Shown: positions 1 through 10,698, counted from the stretch's first letter. The stretch is 26,000 nucleotides of DNA from Glandiceps talaboti (GCF_964340395.1 NC_135562.1:6672634-6698633); one strand, 5' to 3'. Program-made: numbers and translations. Notes: generated by a model not told the origin, from the sequence alone.

Positions 1-292
1 GTAGGTTAGTGTCCATTGGCCATGTTTGTTTCAACCAAGCAGAAACCAATAACAAACTGCACATGCTACAAAGATAACAAGATTACAAATTCTTGCTACG
101 TGTTGTCTAAATAAAATAAACCATATAAACATACTGCAGACACAAGGGCAGCAATATTTTGAAGTCTGAGAGGTGGTATTTTAGTTCAAATTTGGAACAG
201 TGAATTGGAAATGAATATAATGTTTGATTGATCTACTATGTAACTTGATCACACAAGAGACATTAGCGCTGAATAAATAAATCATTACGTGA
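1..292. other. AT-rich non-coding sequence
   Basis: No supported exon, RNA gene or repeat was seen. It may be 3' untranslated or downstream sequence of the minus-strand LRR gene. Confidence 0.4.
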
Positions 293-371
293 TCAAGGTC
301 CGTAGTGGATGGATCGAAACATCACATTCGTTTCCAATTTACCATTTCCAAAGTAACTACATTGTACTGTC
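293..371 (-). CDS. candidate terminal exon of the LRR gene
   Basis: Low-confidence candidate. After an acceptor-like AATCAATAG the sequence contributes one base that completes Arg with exon E. It then reads TVQCSYFGNGKLETN and ends HYGP at a TGA. The phase fits, but the pyrimidine tract is weak and the peptide is not clearly LRR-like. The open frame extends upstream to about 499, so other acceptors are possible. The true 3' end may also lie beyond the left edge of the window. Confidence 0.25.
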
Positions 372-898
372 CTATTGATTCTTGGAACCATGAACATATA
401 TTCTCCATTGAAATACAAATTAACATCAATATATAAATCACTGCCTACAATAATAAGATCACTATACCTCTGCTTGGTGTTGGCGTTGATTTGGGCCAAT
501 AATAACTGAGTTTAATTTACACCAGGACAGGCAGAGATATTCAAGTACTGGACAACTCATTGCCAAGGTTATGAGCACTTCCTGATGCAGTCGAGTTCCA
601 ATCAAACTGTAATAATAATAGATGAAAAGAAATGGCTAAGAAATATCACTAAGTGTACACAACCAAAAACAACATTCCCTTGGCAATTGGTTCTGGAGTC
701 ATGTCATGTAGTAGTTCTGAAATCCAGTATGTGTAACAATCAGTCAAACAGGGTCGAGCATGCAGTAAAACTAACAACACTTTACTCAAGACGATACAAC
801 ACTCAACTAAGTTAGCCAAAAAAAAGAAAGAATTGTTCCCGGTCAGGACATTTTTATAAAGTGGTGCGATAATGCAAACATTTTGGTGTTCCTCTTAC

Positions 899-964
899 CT
901 TAGTGTCTTCAAACTTTGGAATGGTTTATTTGTAGGTAGGTCATCAAAATAAACATGTTTACAC
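899..964 (-). CDS. LRR gene exon E
   Basis: A small 66-bp exon. The acceptor is TACCTTTGTTTTGTAG and the donor is AAG/GTAAGA. It encodes CKHVYFDDLPTNKPFQSLKTL, of which the SLKTL end begins another LRR strand. Only this acceptor gives an open frame in phase with exon D. It leaves two bases (AG), so a further exon is required. Confidence 0.6.
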
Positions 965-3900
965 CTACAAAACAAAGGTATAGGAACATTAATCAGAAAT
1001 TTTGGAAATTCTATGGTTATGAAATGATACAAGCTATAATTAAAGTAGCTATAAGGCATTTATTTTGGATTTTTAATTTATGAACTAATTTTATCATGAC
1101 TTCCTACTTGAAAAATCAATGCAAAACAACGTAGACCATTGAAGTCTGTGTTTGTAACTTAATATATTGTAAAAAGCTAGAAAAATGTGTAAAATGCATG
1201 TTTGTCATTGTATGTACAATAACAAACATTTTACACATTTATTAGTCGTTCGCAATATATTAAGATACAAACAAGGACTTGGTATATGTTGTTTCACATC
1301 GATTTTTCAAGTAGGAAGCCATGATAAAATTAGTTCATAAATTTAAAAATCCAAAATCAATACCCAATTCTCATCAAATGGCCACTTTTAGTGTGGTACA
1401 ATGTATATATGGAGTCCATTACAACGACTTAACATAGTCTACTGACAAGTGCCTATCGTGAGGACTGGTCAGTGTTGATGACAAGTGCCTCTCATAAGTA
1501 AATATTAATACTGGTGACAGGTGCCTATCAGTAGCACACGTCTGTGTTGCTGACTCACAGGACTTTTATGTTCTTATTTTTGTGTGTGTTAGCAAATAAA
1601 TGTGCTGGCTGCTATTAATGTATAGTGCTGTGATAATTTGTGTATTCAAACTAAAATTTAGCATAATGACCTTAGCTATGTATGTACCATCACAGGTACA
1701 CATTACACACATCAATATCCCATGATACTTTCAAACTTGGGAAAACTGCTTGTACCTGTAACTTTTACGTTTTAAAAGCAAGATAGGGGTATAAAAGGTT
1801 CCCTAAGGTAGTGGGAGTTGTTGTCAAACTTGAATGTGTACAACAAACAAAGCAGTGATTCCTCTATGAAAATCAATGATAACAATGAGCAGCTGGTGAT
1901 TTTGGTAATAAATTTGGTATATATGGATGTGTGAATGTCTTGGCAATGTGTGTGTTGTTACAGGAAGTTGATATTATACATGGTATCTCAACCCACTAGT
2001 CTGAGATGGTATGTACAATTTTGGACAAAACATGATCGGATTGGGGTTTACTCGATACCTGTACTGAAAAGTTATTCGTTACTCTTAATTATTCAAGATT
2101 ATGATGTCATCGAGGTGCTAATGACAACCACATAGGTGGTCAGCTCTGTCTTTAATAAGGCTGAAGTGATTTTTTTAAACAAACGGAACTTTTGATTTGA
2201 TTCTTACCATTCAATTTGAAGATCCTCAAGATATGGTGCATGTGTTGACATGAGTTGCAGGATGACAGAACTCTGTATTACATTATTTCTACCTAGAGTG
2301 AATGATTTGAGGTTGCTACACTTCTCTGTAACTGCTTCAACTGTACCAGAAACAATAGAAATAGATAAACGATAAAGTCGGAAAGAGTTCATTTTGTACC
2401 TCCATCCATTACTCCATAGACAATGGAGAAGAATCTTCACTGTCTATGATTACTCTAATAATAATAATAATGTTGGGTTCTTATATAGCGCTTTCCCACT
2501 CTGTGCTCAAAGTGCTTTACAATTATTACCCCTGGCTCAGATCAGAACGGCACAACGGCCCTTTAGTCGAGGGCGCCCCATCACGGCATACCCGACAGAC
2601 TACACCTTACTAAGCTGATGTATCTATAAGGTCGCGTGTTCTGAATAATGGGTCAATCTGTTGACAAAGACTGAAGAACGCAATCAAAAATTTCAGGTAA
2701 CAATTTTCAAGTTTGTGTTTGGATCAAAAGCTTAAAGTTAATGCAACACTGAATTACCAACACATGAATTTTGATTTGAAGAATCCTAAACCTAAGTTAG
2801 CAATTTTTTTTTACATTCCCTTTATTTTCTGAATAAAATAATGACAAATTGCAGTGAAACTTAACACTAGGGGTACAAAAGATTTAGTAAAAATGCCATA
2901 GTAAGTTAGTAACTGTAACTTTGTCATATTTTGGAGCTAATTTTTGCCCTTTGATAAACAACTGAAAGTGAACAGATGATTCCTTACTTACCTGTATTTC
3001 TTGTTATTCTTTCTGATGTAATTACAAAATGCTGTAGTTTTGGACAGTCATGTAGGATCTCTTGAACAAGGTCATCAGTAGCAATATCTCCAATGATGAT
3101 TTCATCTGGAATGTAAAATTTTAGATATCCCTGATTACCAGAATTGCAGTGGTTTGAGCTGGTTCTTGGTACTCTAAGCAAAGGTTACTTGGTACCCTGT
3201 GTCCAAATATGGATATTTAGAAGGTGTACTTAGGTACTCTATGTCCAAATATGGAAACTTAGAAGGTGTACCTTGGTACTCTTATGTCCAAATATGGAAG
3301 CTTAGAAGGTGTACCTTGGTACTCTATGTCCAAATATGGAAGCTTAGAAGGTGTACCTAGGTACTCTATGTCCAAATATGGAAGCTTAGAAGGTATACCT
3401 TGGTACTCTTATGTCCAAATATAGAAAGTTAGGTGTACTTTAGTACTCCATGTCCACATATGGAAATTTAGAAGGTGTACCTTAGTAATCTATATCCAAA
3501 TATGGAAACTCAGAAAGTGTGCTTCAGTACTCCATGTCCAAATATGGAAACTTAGGTGTACCTTGTACTCTATATCCAAATATGGAAACTTAGAAGGTGT
3601 ACTTTGGTACTCTATGTCCAAATATGGAAATTTAGAAGGCGTACCTAGGTACTCATGTCCAAATATGGAAACATAAAAGGTGTACCTTGGCAAAAACAAG
3701 AGTGAGAGATTTGTGGTAAACCATTAGATTGCTTGATTAATTGTGGATATGATGCCCTGTGCCTTAAGAATCAGGAGTGGGCTTTCGGAATATGGAATTT
3801 GGCCCATGTGTTGTGTTGGTGAATGGTGTCATTAGTTTTGGAATCAAATGGGACACTGGCACTCCATGTTTAAGTACGAAACATGCGAATAAATATTACC

Positions 3901-6814
3901 TCATAAATATCATCTCGTAAATATTACCACAACATGTTAAATTGAAATTAAACAACATATACATGATTGTCCACTTACCTACATTGGGGCATCTCTTTGT
4001 GATTTCTGTTAACATTACAGGTTCAGGATTTCTGCAGATCATGAAATCTAACCTTCTTAGACGTTGCCTGGGAATAGATTGAAAAGGTCTTAAACATGGA
4101 GTCGTATATCCCTTGACATAATTCATAACTTTTACACAGGATTCACTTCATGGATGCATAAACAACGATTAAAACCCAACAGATGCCCAACACACTGCAC
4201 CTCTCAGGTCTACGAAAACCTAGCCAGTAACCAGCGATTCTCAAACAAATCTGTCTCTGAGCAGAAAATTACATAAATTATGATTTATGAAAGACTTTAA
4301 TTTGAAGTGAACTCCGACTTTCTCAAAATTACCTAAATTTAACACAGCAGTCAGAATTTGGATAAGGCAAGATCTTACTCAGTGATTGTGAAATGACTCA
4401 TTGTTCTAGTCAACAAACAACAATCTCTTCACCCAGACTAGACTGTAAGATACATCATGTCGCTCCACCCTTACTGGCCTGCTCTATCTGTGAAAGAGGT
4501 TGACTGATGTGTGAGGGCGCCCCGTCATGCCATACCTTACAGACTAGAGGTTGACCGATGTGTGATGGAGCCCCGTCATGCCATACCTTACAGACTAAGG
4601 GTTGACCGATGTGTGAGGGTGCCCTGTCACGCCATACCTTACAGACTAGGGGTTGACCGATGTGTGAGGGCGCCCTGTCATGTCATGCCTTACAGACTAG
4701 GGGTTGACCAATGTGTGAGGGCGCCCCGCCATGTCATGCCTTACAGACTCGAGGTTGACCGTTGTGTGAGGGCACCCTGTCATGTCATGCCTTACAAACT
4801 AGGGGTTGACCGATGTGTGAGGGTGCCCTGTCATGCCATACCTTACAGACTACATCCAGATATACTTATCTTATGAAAAATGAACTTTATCAAGCAGAAT
4901 AACACGAATAGTAGAATGATACACGATATAACAGTTATTGTCTTTGCATTCATTTTTTCAACTAGCAAAGCTATCCTAGACTAGAGTAAAAGGGGTTAAA
5001 CTTTGTGTTAGAATTCCAACTGTACAACAGTAGAAGTGGTAGTCAACAAATGTATGTAAAGTTCCCAAGAATTATCACACGGCAGTAAACAAGACTATAA
5101 AAAAACTCTATTATAGTTACCTTTATCCTAAACAAAATATTCTGTGACAGGCTAAAAATGCAATCATCAACATAACGACACAGCATTGGTAAAAGATGAT
5201 CTTTTCAAAGGTGGTTATGCTACCACTATGGCCTTCATTAGATCACCCTCTTTTTGGTCAAAATGCTGCCTCTGAACAGCACTCCTAGTGGCCAAAGTAT
5301 ATTAATCTTTTGTCTTTCTGATAACTGGACTATATTGTATGGTGTACTTCTGGGACTTACCAAAGGGACGGACTTCTACATATATCCCGGAACGTTGTAC
5401 ATGTCTGTGATACACTGCACAGTTCATTCCATTCCAAATGTGACAAAATCTCAAAGATATTCTCCAGGGAAAGAATTTCTAAGATGGAATAATACTGCAG
5501 GTACCTGGAATTGTAGTCAGATTACAAAGCATACATACCAACTCTGTTATCACAACATTCACAATGATAATAATGAAATTACTCATAAAATATAATGATT
5601 GGCTAAAAATCCTAGAATGCTACACCATTGTGTATGGAAACATGACACCGAGGGCGCTGTTCCATATGACTTAACAGGGATAACAGCTTCAGGAATTAAA
5701 GGTATTTCTGTAACTTTGGGTTCTGGACTCACATCACATTTCACATCACATAAATTTTGCATCATTGCTAAGGAATGCCAAATAGTCGATTTTCCGGCTC
5801 CAAGATGCATTGCGCGAGAGGACGTCGCTTATGTTGTTAGATTTAGTCTTGTTTTGTCTTTATTACATTTGAAATAACATTTTCATCAGGAACTGATGGT
5901 AAGACATGTTGACCTCTTTAATTATGGGTGATTTTATAGAACAAAGACTGAACACCATCGATGACAGGGGTGGAATTTTACGGGTAAACACAGGGTACCG
6001 TCATGTGACAACCATCCCCCTGAGTAGCGCATGCAAATCCCTCCGTGCGTACAGAACACATGGCATTGTATGGAGAGACGCGCAATGCATCTTGGAACCG
6101 GCAACATGTCTATTGAAACTTGTTTTCACAATCATTGCCCTAACAGTGTTGCCTCATGGGAGGTAGCAGATATGCATTTTGTATTATATGAATATTCATG
6201 ACTATCTGAAGGTAATAAACACTTAGGAGTGAAGAATATCTCTGTGATGTGAACAAGTTATAGGATTGAAAGGGTAAAATTTGCTGTAAATTGTTTAAAC
6301 CAATTATTGCACACAACTACATATACAGGAGCTTTCGATGAGTACCTCAAGCCTTGTTCACTCAGTACAACACTTTCTAGACATTTTGATAAGGGCCAAA
6401 ATGGTCCGTTTTGTCACTAGGTGGCAGAGTAGCAGATAGAATCATTATATTCTCTCATGCATACATGCCTGCCCCCTAAATCACTCCGAAACATGCACAC
6501 GAACGCATGCACACATACACCCATGCACACACGCACACACACACTCACACACAATTGTCAATCCGAAAAATGTAATGAAATGAAATGAAATTCCCTAAAT
6601 CTGTTTGGAAATAAGTACAAAATTTACCTTGCATCTCCGTTGTACTCCTCTGCTTCCCACTGAGTGAAACATTTCTGTGTGTCTTTAGCTTCACTGTCTT
6701 GGTGCCAAGTTTCCATTTCATGATCAGAGCAGCATAGCTCTGCATCAGTTGTTTCATCCATCCTGTTGTTATGGTTACCATCACCATCTTCATCACCATC
6801 CATATCAATATGTA
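899..6814 (-). CDS. F-box/LRR-like (cysteine-type leucine-rich repeat) protein, five-exon core, partial
   Basis: Gene-level entry. Exons in coding order are 6814-6628, 4067-3979, 3105-2992, 2340-2208 and 964-899. Each has an AG acceptor and a GT donor, and the codon phases agree across all four joins (2, 1, 1, 2 bases carried over). The product starts with an acidic, Asp/Gly-rich segment. It continues as LRRs with the pattern of FBXL/AMN1-type proteins: LRRLDF, then TKRCPNV, LHDCPKLQHFVI, TEKCSNLKSFTL, YLEDLQIEW and FQSLKTL. In that family such repeats bind the substrate of an SCF ubiquitin ligase, with an F-box placed N-terminally. No F-box was found here, so the ligase role is inference. 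Both ends of the gene are missing or uncertain, and an LRR protein without an F-box remains possible. Confidence 0.7.
1050..1368. repeat. long inverted repeat (hairpin/MITE-like element)
   Basis: The two arms, about 155 bp each, meet at 1213/1214, where ATTGTA-TG-TACAAT forms the centre. The left arm contains TTTATGAACTAATTTTATCA; the right arm contains its near-exact reverse complement, TGATAAAATTAGTTCATAAA. Homology continues through most of both arms, with mismatches rising toward the centre. It lies in the intron between LRR exons D and E. Target-site duplications could not be fixed. A non-autonomous hairpin transposon is the simplest reading. Confidence 0.75.
1439..1545. repeat. short degenerate tandem repeat (about 35-38 bp, 3 copies)
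   Basis: TGACAAGTGCCTATC, TGACAAGTGCCTCTC and TGACAGGTGCCTATC recur at about 1442, 1478 and 1514, separated by diverged spacers containing GACTGGTCAGTGTTGA-like sequence. It is in an intron of the LRR gene. The flanking 1370-2207 holds nothing else I can support. Confidence 0.5.
2208..2340 (-). CDS. LRR gene exon D
   Basis: The acceptor tract (pyrimidine-rich, ending GGTACAG) and donor ATG/GTAAGA bound 133 bp. It encodes EAVTEKCSNLKSFTL, then a second half ending HAPYLEDLQIE. It therefore carries about one and a half LRRs. The codon split with exon E is TG+G, giving Trp. Confidence 0.72.
2455..2625 (+). repeat. SINE-like interspersed repeat
   Basis: A short (AAT)n run is followed by GGGTTCTTATATAGCGCTTT, a CTCAAAGTGCTTTACAATTA segment that is partly complementary to it, and a tail with GAGGGCGCCCCATCACGGCA. 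The tail is recognisably the same sequence as the unit of the 51-bp tandem array at 4497-4852 and the inverted fragment near 9912. No tRNA-like promoter boxes were identified, so a SINE is an inference from the repeat structure. It is in the LRR-gene intron between exons C and D. Confidence 0.5.
2992..3105 (-). CDS. LRR gene exon C
   Basis: The acceptor TTTTACATTCCAG and donor CAG/GTAAGT bound 114 bp. It reads EIIIGDIATDDLVQEI, then LHDCPKLQHFVITSERITRN. This is one LRR with the characteristic D-CPKL-F pattern. The entry and exit phases fit exons B and D. Confidence 0.72.
3187..3689. repeat. 42-bp minisatellite, about 12 copies
   Basis: The unit contains GTACTCTATGTCCAAATATG followed by GAAACTTAGAAGGTGTAC. 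Twelve occurrences of a TCCAAATATGG-like core can be counted at 40-47 bp spacing, with small indels. The array lies in the intron between LRR exons B and C, starting 82 bp upstream of the exon C acceptor. Short open frames across it are products of the repeat and are not treated as genes. Confidence 0.9.
3979..4067 (-). CDS. LRR gene exon B
   Basis: The acceptor tract TTTTCAATCTATTCCCAG and donor TAG/GTAAGT bound 89 bp. The split codon from exon A gives Arg, followed by QRLRRLDFMICRNPEPVMLT and then EITKRCPNV. This is a canonical cysteine-containing LRR turn (CPNV). It leaves one base, which with exon C makes Asp. Confidence 0.7.
4497..4852. repeat. 51-bp minisatellite, about 7 copies
   Basis: The unit is 51 bp: GTGAGGGCGCCCCGTCATGC, CATACCTTACAGACTAGAGG, TTGACCGATGT. 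Because 51 is a multiple of three it stays open on the plus strand and encodes a 17-residue repeat (core HAIPYRL-VDRCV). No start context, splice signal or homology supports translation. The units are 85-95% alike by eye. The array lies in the large intron between LRR exons A and B, and the unit matches the tail of the SINE-like repeat at 2455-2625. Confidence 0.9.
4860..6480. other. intronic sequence without recognised features
   Basis: This is the remainder of the large intron between LRR exons A and B. Open frames of 113, 92 and 86 codons occur on the plus strand (5254-6166). They lack recognisable domains, splice signals or codon bias, so they are not annotated as genes. Confidence 0.45.
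6485..6556. repeat. CA-rich simple repeat
   Basis: Interrupted (CA)n with GCATGCACACA-type variants, about 70 bp, immediately downstream of the donor of LRR exon A. Confidence 0.7.
6628..6814 (-). CDS. LRR gene exon A: acidic linker
   Basis: The acceptor is pyrimidine-rich and ends TATGTAG; the donor is AAG/GTAAAT. The 187-bp exon enters with two bases of a split codon and leaves with two (AG, completed to Arg by the next exon). It encodes HIDMDGDEDGDGNHNN followed by an acidic stretch rich in Glu, Asp and Cys, ending EEYNGDA. The composition suits a disordered linker in front of the LRRs. The alternating Asp/Gly run resembles a calcium-binding loop only superficially. Confidence 0.65.
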
Positions 6815-7055
6815 CTACATACAGAGTAAGTTCATAGAATACCTACCATACCTATAGAGAGACAGAAGTTTACCACTAACAGCATGAGAGAGAAACTACA
6901 CACATACTGTTACTGGAATTCTAATCCTGTTTGCAGGCAGAGTAAGGCCAAAAAAAGGAAAAAATAATTCTTTCTGGTCAGCGTGCGTATCACTTAAATA
7001 CCCCTGCATCTGTCTTTTTTAGTGTGTTTGTGCAGCCCACGCAGACGGCAAATCA

Positions 7056-7067
7056 GGGGGGGGGGGG
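7056..7067. repeat. G homopolymer (12 bases)
   Basis: A run of G follows AAATCA. It is one of four long G/C runs in the window (also 14836, 21831 and 23770). Confidence 0.8.
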
Positions 7068-7231
7068 CACAAATATAACCATCCCTATCTTCAGTGAAGA
7101 TAAATGCAGAGCCAATCATGAATAAGCAAACGACATCTGCCCACTCTGGTTTAAAGTACTGAATAAATAGAACAGTAACTGTAATATACTAATAAATAGT
7201 AGATTCACTGACATGTTTGTTGAGACATCAC

Positions 7232-7288
7232 TGGCTGATTCCCCTGAATTGGACTGTTCATTTTGTGTCATACTGTTCAGTTGTTTGC
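7232..7288 (-). CDS. candidate upstream exon of the LRR gene
   Basis: Low-confidence candidate. The acceptor is AAATTTGTAG and a weak donor CA/GTGATG leaves one base, which is the phase exon A needs. The 57 bp encode KQLNSMTQNEQSNSGESA, a polar Ser/Asn/Gln-rich stretch consistent with a disordered N-terminal region. Other donors in the same open frame would also fit, so the exon end is uncertain. Confidence 0.25.
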
Positions 7289-7329
7289 CTACAAATTTAA
7301 ATCCATAGCTCAAAAGATTGACCATTGTC

Positions 7330-9000
7330 CATGTTGTCCATTTAAAACTTTAAATACGCTGATACTATGCTGTACCATAGACCCTACACAACTGTACTAA
7401 TACATTCATGCACCAGTACCAGCCAGCATTCAATTGTCAAAGTTCACCTCTGTATTCAAAGTGCGGTCCCGTCAATTTCCCATTCAATACACTATACCCC
7501 TATAGCTCCCTATCGTGGGTTTGACATCGAAAGTCACCTGATTATACTTCATGACCCATAAAAAGGTCATGCTATGCATATACTTTTAGTTCCATTGCGA
7601 TCGTATTTCTTGTTTGTTCATTTTCAAATGTTACTGTTCCTACTTTATAACATGGTTAATTAGGACAATTTGAGAATTGAGCTTTGGCTTCGGGATGATC
7701 ATACAATGTCACACAAGCTCAATCAGCAAATTTCGTGTGTTTAGAGGGGGAGGGGTATGATAAAAGCTTCTGTATTTACTACTGAGATGTTGATAAGGTG
7801 ATCAAAAATTTTCGTCTAAAGTGAGATACAGTGCTGGGTTTACAGTTACTGTAGTATTTTAATGTGTTTTTACCATCATCTCAGTAAACAGGTTCATAAG
7901 GTTGGAACTTCATGTTTACCATCATGTTTTTACATTGAATCAATAGAAGTCGTGAGATCAATACGATTTTCATCATGATATGGTTTACATCATATACTGT
8001 ATACAGTGTAAACGTGTGATGTCGCACTTGTGAATGTTCGTTCAGGGGTGGCCGGTGGGAGGGGTTTTGTCCTAAAAGAACGGTGTTCGTTTATTGAGCT
8101 TGTGCGACAGTTGTTCTGTTTAGTGTCTGCAGGCAGGACTATACCACCCCAAGATAGCTCTGGATGTATATTGCTACAGTGGTATCGATCTGAGGATCGA
8201 GTGAGGAGTAAAATTACAATACTGCAAGTACATTATCGATGACATCATAGCAATACTATATACATCCACAGCTACACCCCCGTGCATTGAATTTGACATT
8301 ACAAATCTGCCAGAATCGAAACCATTTATAATTAACACGTATAGTGTGGTAGAGGTTAAGAATATTTTGCGACACGGAGATAACAAACAACATGAAACAA
8401 GTCCACTGGATTATGTGCGCTGCGATTGTCGAAACGCATATCGTGAGCTAACTCATACTACTAACTTACTATACTGTACGTATTGTTGTTGTTGTTGTTG
8501 TAATGGCGGTATTTCATTTGAATAAATGTTCATTTTTATCTATAAATATTCTAAAGACACCACACTCACCAATTATGAATTCACGGGATCAAAGTACGGT
8601 TTTAGTACCCCCTTTCAGTACACTATATTACACGTATAACGACGTATGCAGGGTAAGCTGTTCAACTGTGACCTCTGAAACTTGACCCCGCTTCTTTCTC
8701 CCACAATGCTGTGTGATCGGAGAGCATACTGGGTGACGTGACCTTAATCTCAGGACATGGGGCCCAGAATCAGGAGGATGCGATGCTCAGCAAGACGGTC
8801 TTTCACCATGTACCAGGATCCCAACAAACTTACAGTAAATCGGAAGAACCGTAGCAAAGTAGTGCAGTGTAGTGTAGTGTAGCCAGTTTATCACCAAAGT
8901 GGCAAATTGCAATGTTCTTGAAATCGCGCTAATCACGATGACATGTTCAGAAGTAAATAGTGATTTTAATACGGTGACCTTACATGTCAGTGATGGTAAT
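7330..9000. other. gene-poor intergenic or intronic stretch
   Basis: No exon with convincing homology on either strand. It holds scattered short repeats only, such as (TTG)n near 8483 and AGTGTAGTGTAGTGTAG near 8867. It may include undetected 5' exons of the LRR gene. Confidence 0.4.
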
Positions 9001-9003
9001 ATA

Positions 9004-9007
9004 ATAC

Positions 9008-9051
<44 letters not shown>

Positions 9052-9094
9052 TAATGATGATGATGATGATGATGATGATAATTATTATTATTAT
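9004..9094. repeat. compound trinucleotide microsatellite (AAT)n-(GAT)n-(ATT)n
   Basis: About 40 bp of AAT is followed by about 25 bp of GAT and a short ATT run complementary to the start, so the tract could fold. It ends about 20 bp before the acceptor of the orphan transporter exon. Confidence 0.9.
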
Positions 9095-9115
9095 GAACTC
9101 ATAAATTTCTTTCAG

Positions 9116-9243
9116 GACCAATTTCCTCCATTTTTGTCGAGAAAATAGGCTATCGAATGACAGTTATATCTAGTCTTGGATTCTTTTTAAGTGCCTTCGC
9201 TGAAAATATAGAGTTTCTGTATCTTAATAATTATAGCAAATGA
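9116..9243 (+). pseudogene. orphan, damaged exon 2 of an MCT-like (SLC16) transporter
   Basis: After a good acceptor (ATTTCTTTCAG) the frame reads GPISSIFVEKIGYRMTVI, then SSLGFFLSAFAENIEFLYL, and reaches TGA at 9241. It aligns with exon 2 of the complete MCT-like gene on the opposite strand (NIGYRGTVI...SSLGILLTAFAPSLEFVYF), with the same entry phase. Compared with that exon it lacks five residues (15 bp) between TVI and SSLG, in a membrane segment. It loses the homologous end after LYL, and no splice donor follows. No exon 1 or exon 3 counterpart was found on this strand nearby. A decayed gene copy is most likely. A functional exon with a divergent end is less likely. Confidence 0.65.
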
Positions 9244-9249
9244 ATAGCT

Positions 9250-9900
9250 AAAAGTACTATACTAACCAATAACTTGTTGCCATCGCTGCATCTGCTGCGT
9301 TAAAAATGTTATCTATTTTGATTTCAAATCGTACGGCCGGCTGTGCTGTCGTCCAATCATAAGCCACAGGTGTTTGCTATATAAGAGAATGTCTACGTCA
9401 TGTTGGGACTGGGACAATTTGTTCACCACACCGCCATCTAGTGGTGAACATGCACAGTAATCATCGTCCGCTTGTCCCCAGGAAGGCAACAATCAAATTA
9501 ACGTTTACCAAGGGCAAATACTAGCTAGCTAGTTTATTTAGACTGCAATACATAGTCGCTAGTCTCTACAATCGCTTTCAGGATTCTGACCATGGTGATA
9601 CATCGGAGCAGTTCCTGTCACCACAATTTAGTTTTCAGAATCGATTTACATTACATACACGCCTGTAAATTTCACTCGAAAGGTTGCGATATAGAGTGTT
9701 TATGTCACAACACAGACACGTGATATAAATCGATCAGCCCAACAACTTTCAAATCAATAGGACATGTATTGCAATAGAAACATGTCACATATTGGCAATC
9801 GATCAAGCCAATTTTATAGGATTATACGAATAACGATTTTCAGCATTATATTGTCAAGACTGTTTTAATTACAAATCGAATCCAAATATTAAAGCTGCAC
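9250..9900. other. AT-rich sequence without recognised features
   Basis: No exon or RNA gene recognised on either strand. Confidence 0.4.
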
Positions 9901-9911
9901 GAGCTGCGACG

Positions 9912-9991
9912 TGGCGCCCTCACACATCGGCCAACCCCTCGGCCGGTGAGGGCGGAACGTCACGGCGTATCTTGCACTCTATAGCTGCAAC
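9912..9991. repeat. inverted fragment of the 51-bp/SINE-tail repeat family
   Basis: GGCGCCCTCACACATCGGCC is the reverse complement of the 51-bp unit's end. It is followed by GGTGAGGGCGGAACGTCACG and then TATCTTGCACTCTATAG in the forward sense. Two partial units therefore face each other head to head. Confidence 0.55.
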
Positions 9992-10343
9992 TGTAACAGT
10001 TATTCAAAACTGTTTTATTAGATATAATCACGTACTATAATGTCGTATACCCTGAAAAGTATTGAATCACCTGTTGGTAAATGAAATTGGTGTAGCTGTA
10101 CACACACTCTATGGTTCAACAAACCACACACATTTGGGTCCGCACCATTAAATGAGATTCAGAAAAATAGTCATGAATATTCAGTGTGCATCTGATAAAT
10201 ATTCATGTCTCATAAGACCAAAGATGTTCAACTCAAAGAACAATATAATACAAGTGGAAAAGAGTTTCAATTGGCAACCCAGTGAAAAATATTTTTTTGT
10301 GCTCGGAATTCCTCCCAGCGATTTTCTATTATGCAGACAAATA

Positions 10344-10391
10344 CACACAAACAAACAAACAAACAAACAAACAAACAAACAAACAAACAAA
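10344..10391. repeat. (ACAA)n microsatellite
   Basis: About eleven perfect CAAA tetranucleotides. Confidence 0.95.
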
Positions 10392-10421
10392 ACCCACACA
10401 AATGCTACAGAAAGGTGAACT

Positions 10422-10600
10422 CAACGACTTTTTCCGTCTTTTTTTTAGTTTCACTCGCTGACATTATAACTGCGACTTGCTATCTTCAAATGAGGGAAAC
10501 TTTCAAGACTACTGTTACTCGCGGAAAATGCACAGTGCATGTGCGCACTTCTTTTGTACTTTCCCACACAAAGAATTTTTAATTTGCTGCAAAGTTAAGC
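10422..10600 (+). repeat. dispersed duplicated block, copy 1
   Basis: Begins AACGACTTTTTCCGTC and includes GCGACTTGCTATCTTCAAAT and CAAGACTACTGTTACTCGCG. It matches 23393-23590 in the same orientation, with small indels and a larger one before the shared CAAAGTTAAG. This copy lies about 140 bp beyond the stop codon of the complete MCT-like gene and runs directly into a (TCTG)n tract. Confidence 0.85.
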
Positions 10601-10603
10601 CAA

Positions 10604-10698
<95 letters not shown>

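Noticed and set aside
3187-3689. CRISPR-like regular repeat array
   Set aside because: The 42-bp units are directly tandem with no unique spacers, in an animal intron; it is a minisatellite.
4511-4876. 121-codon plus-strand frame with a 17-residue repeat
   Set aside because: It is the translation of a 51-bp minisatellite. The unit length keeps it open, and there is no splice, start or homology support.
5254-6166. Three plus-strand frames of 86-113 codons
   Set aside because: No domain, signal sequence, splice signals or homology recognised; they lie in the large intron of the LRR gene.
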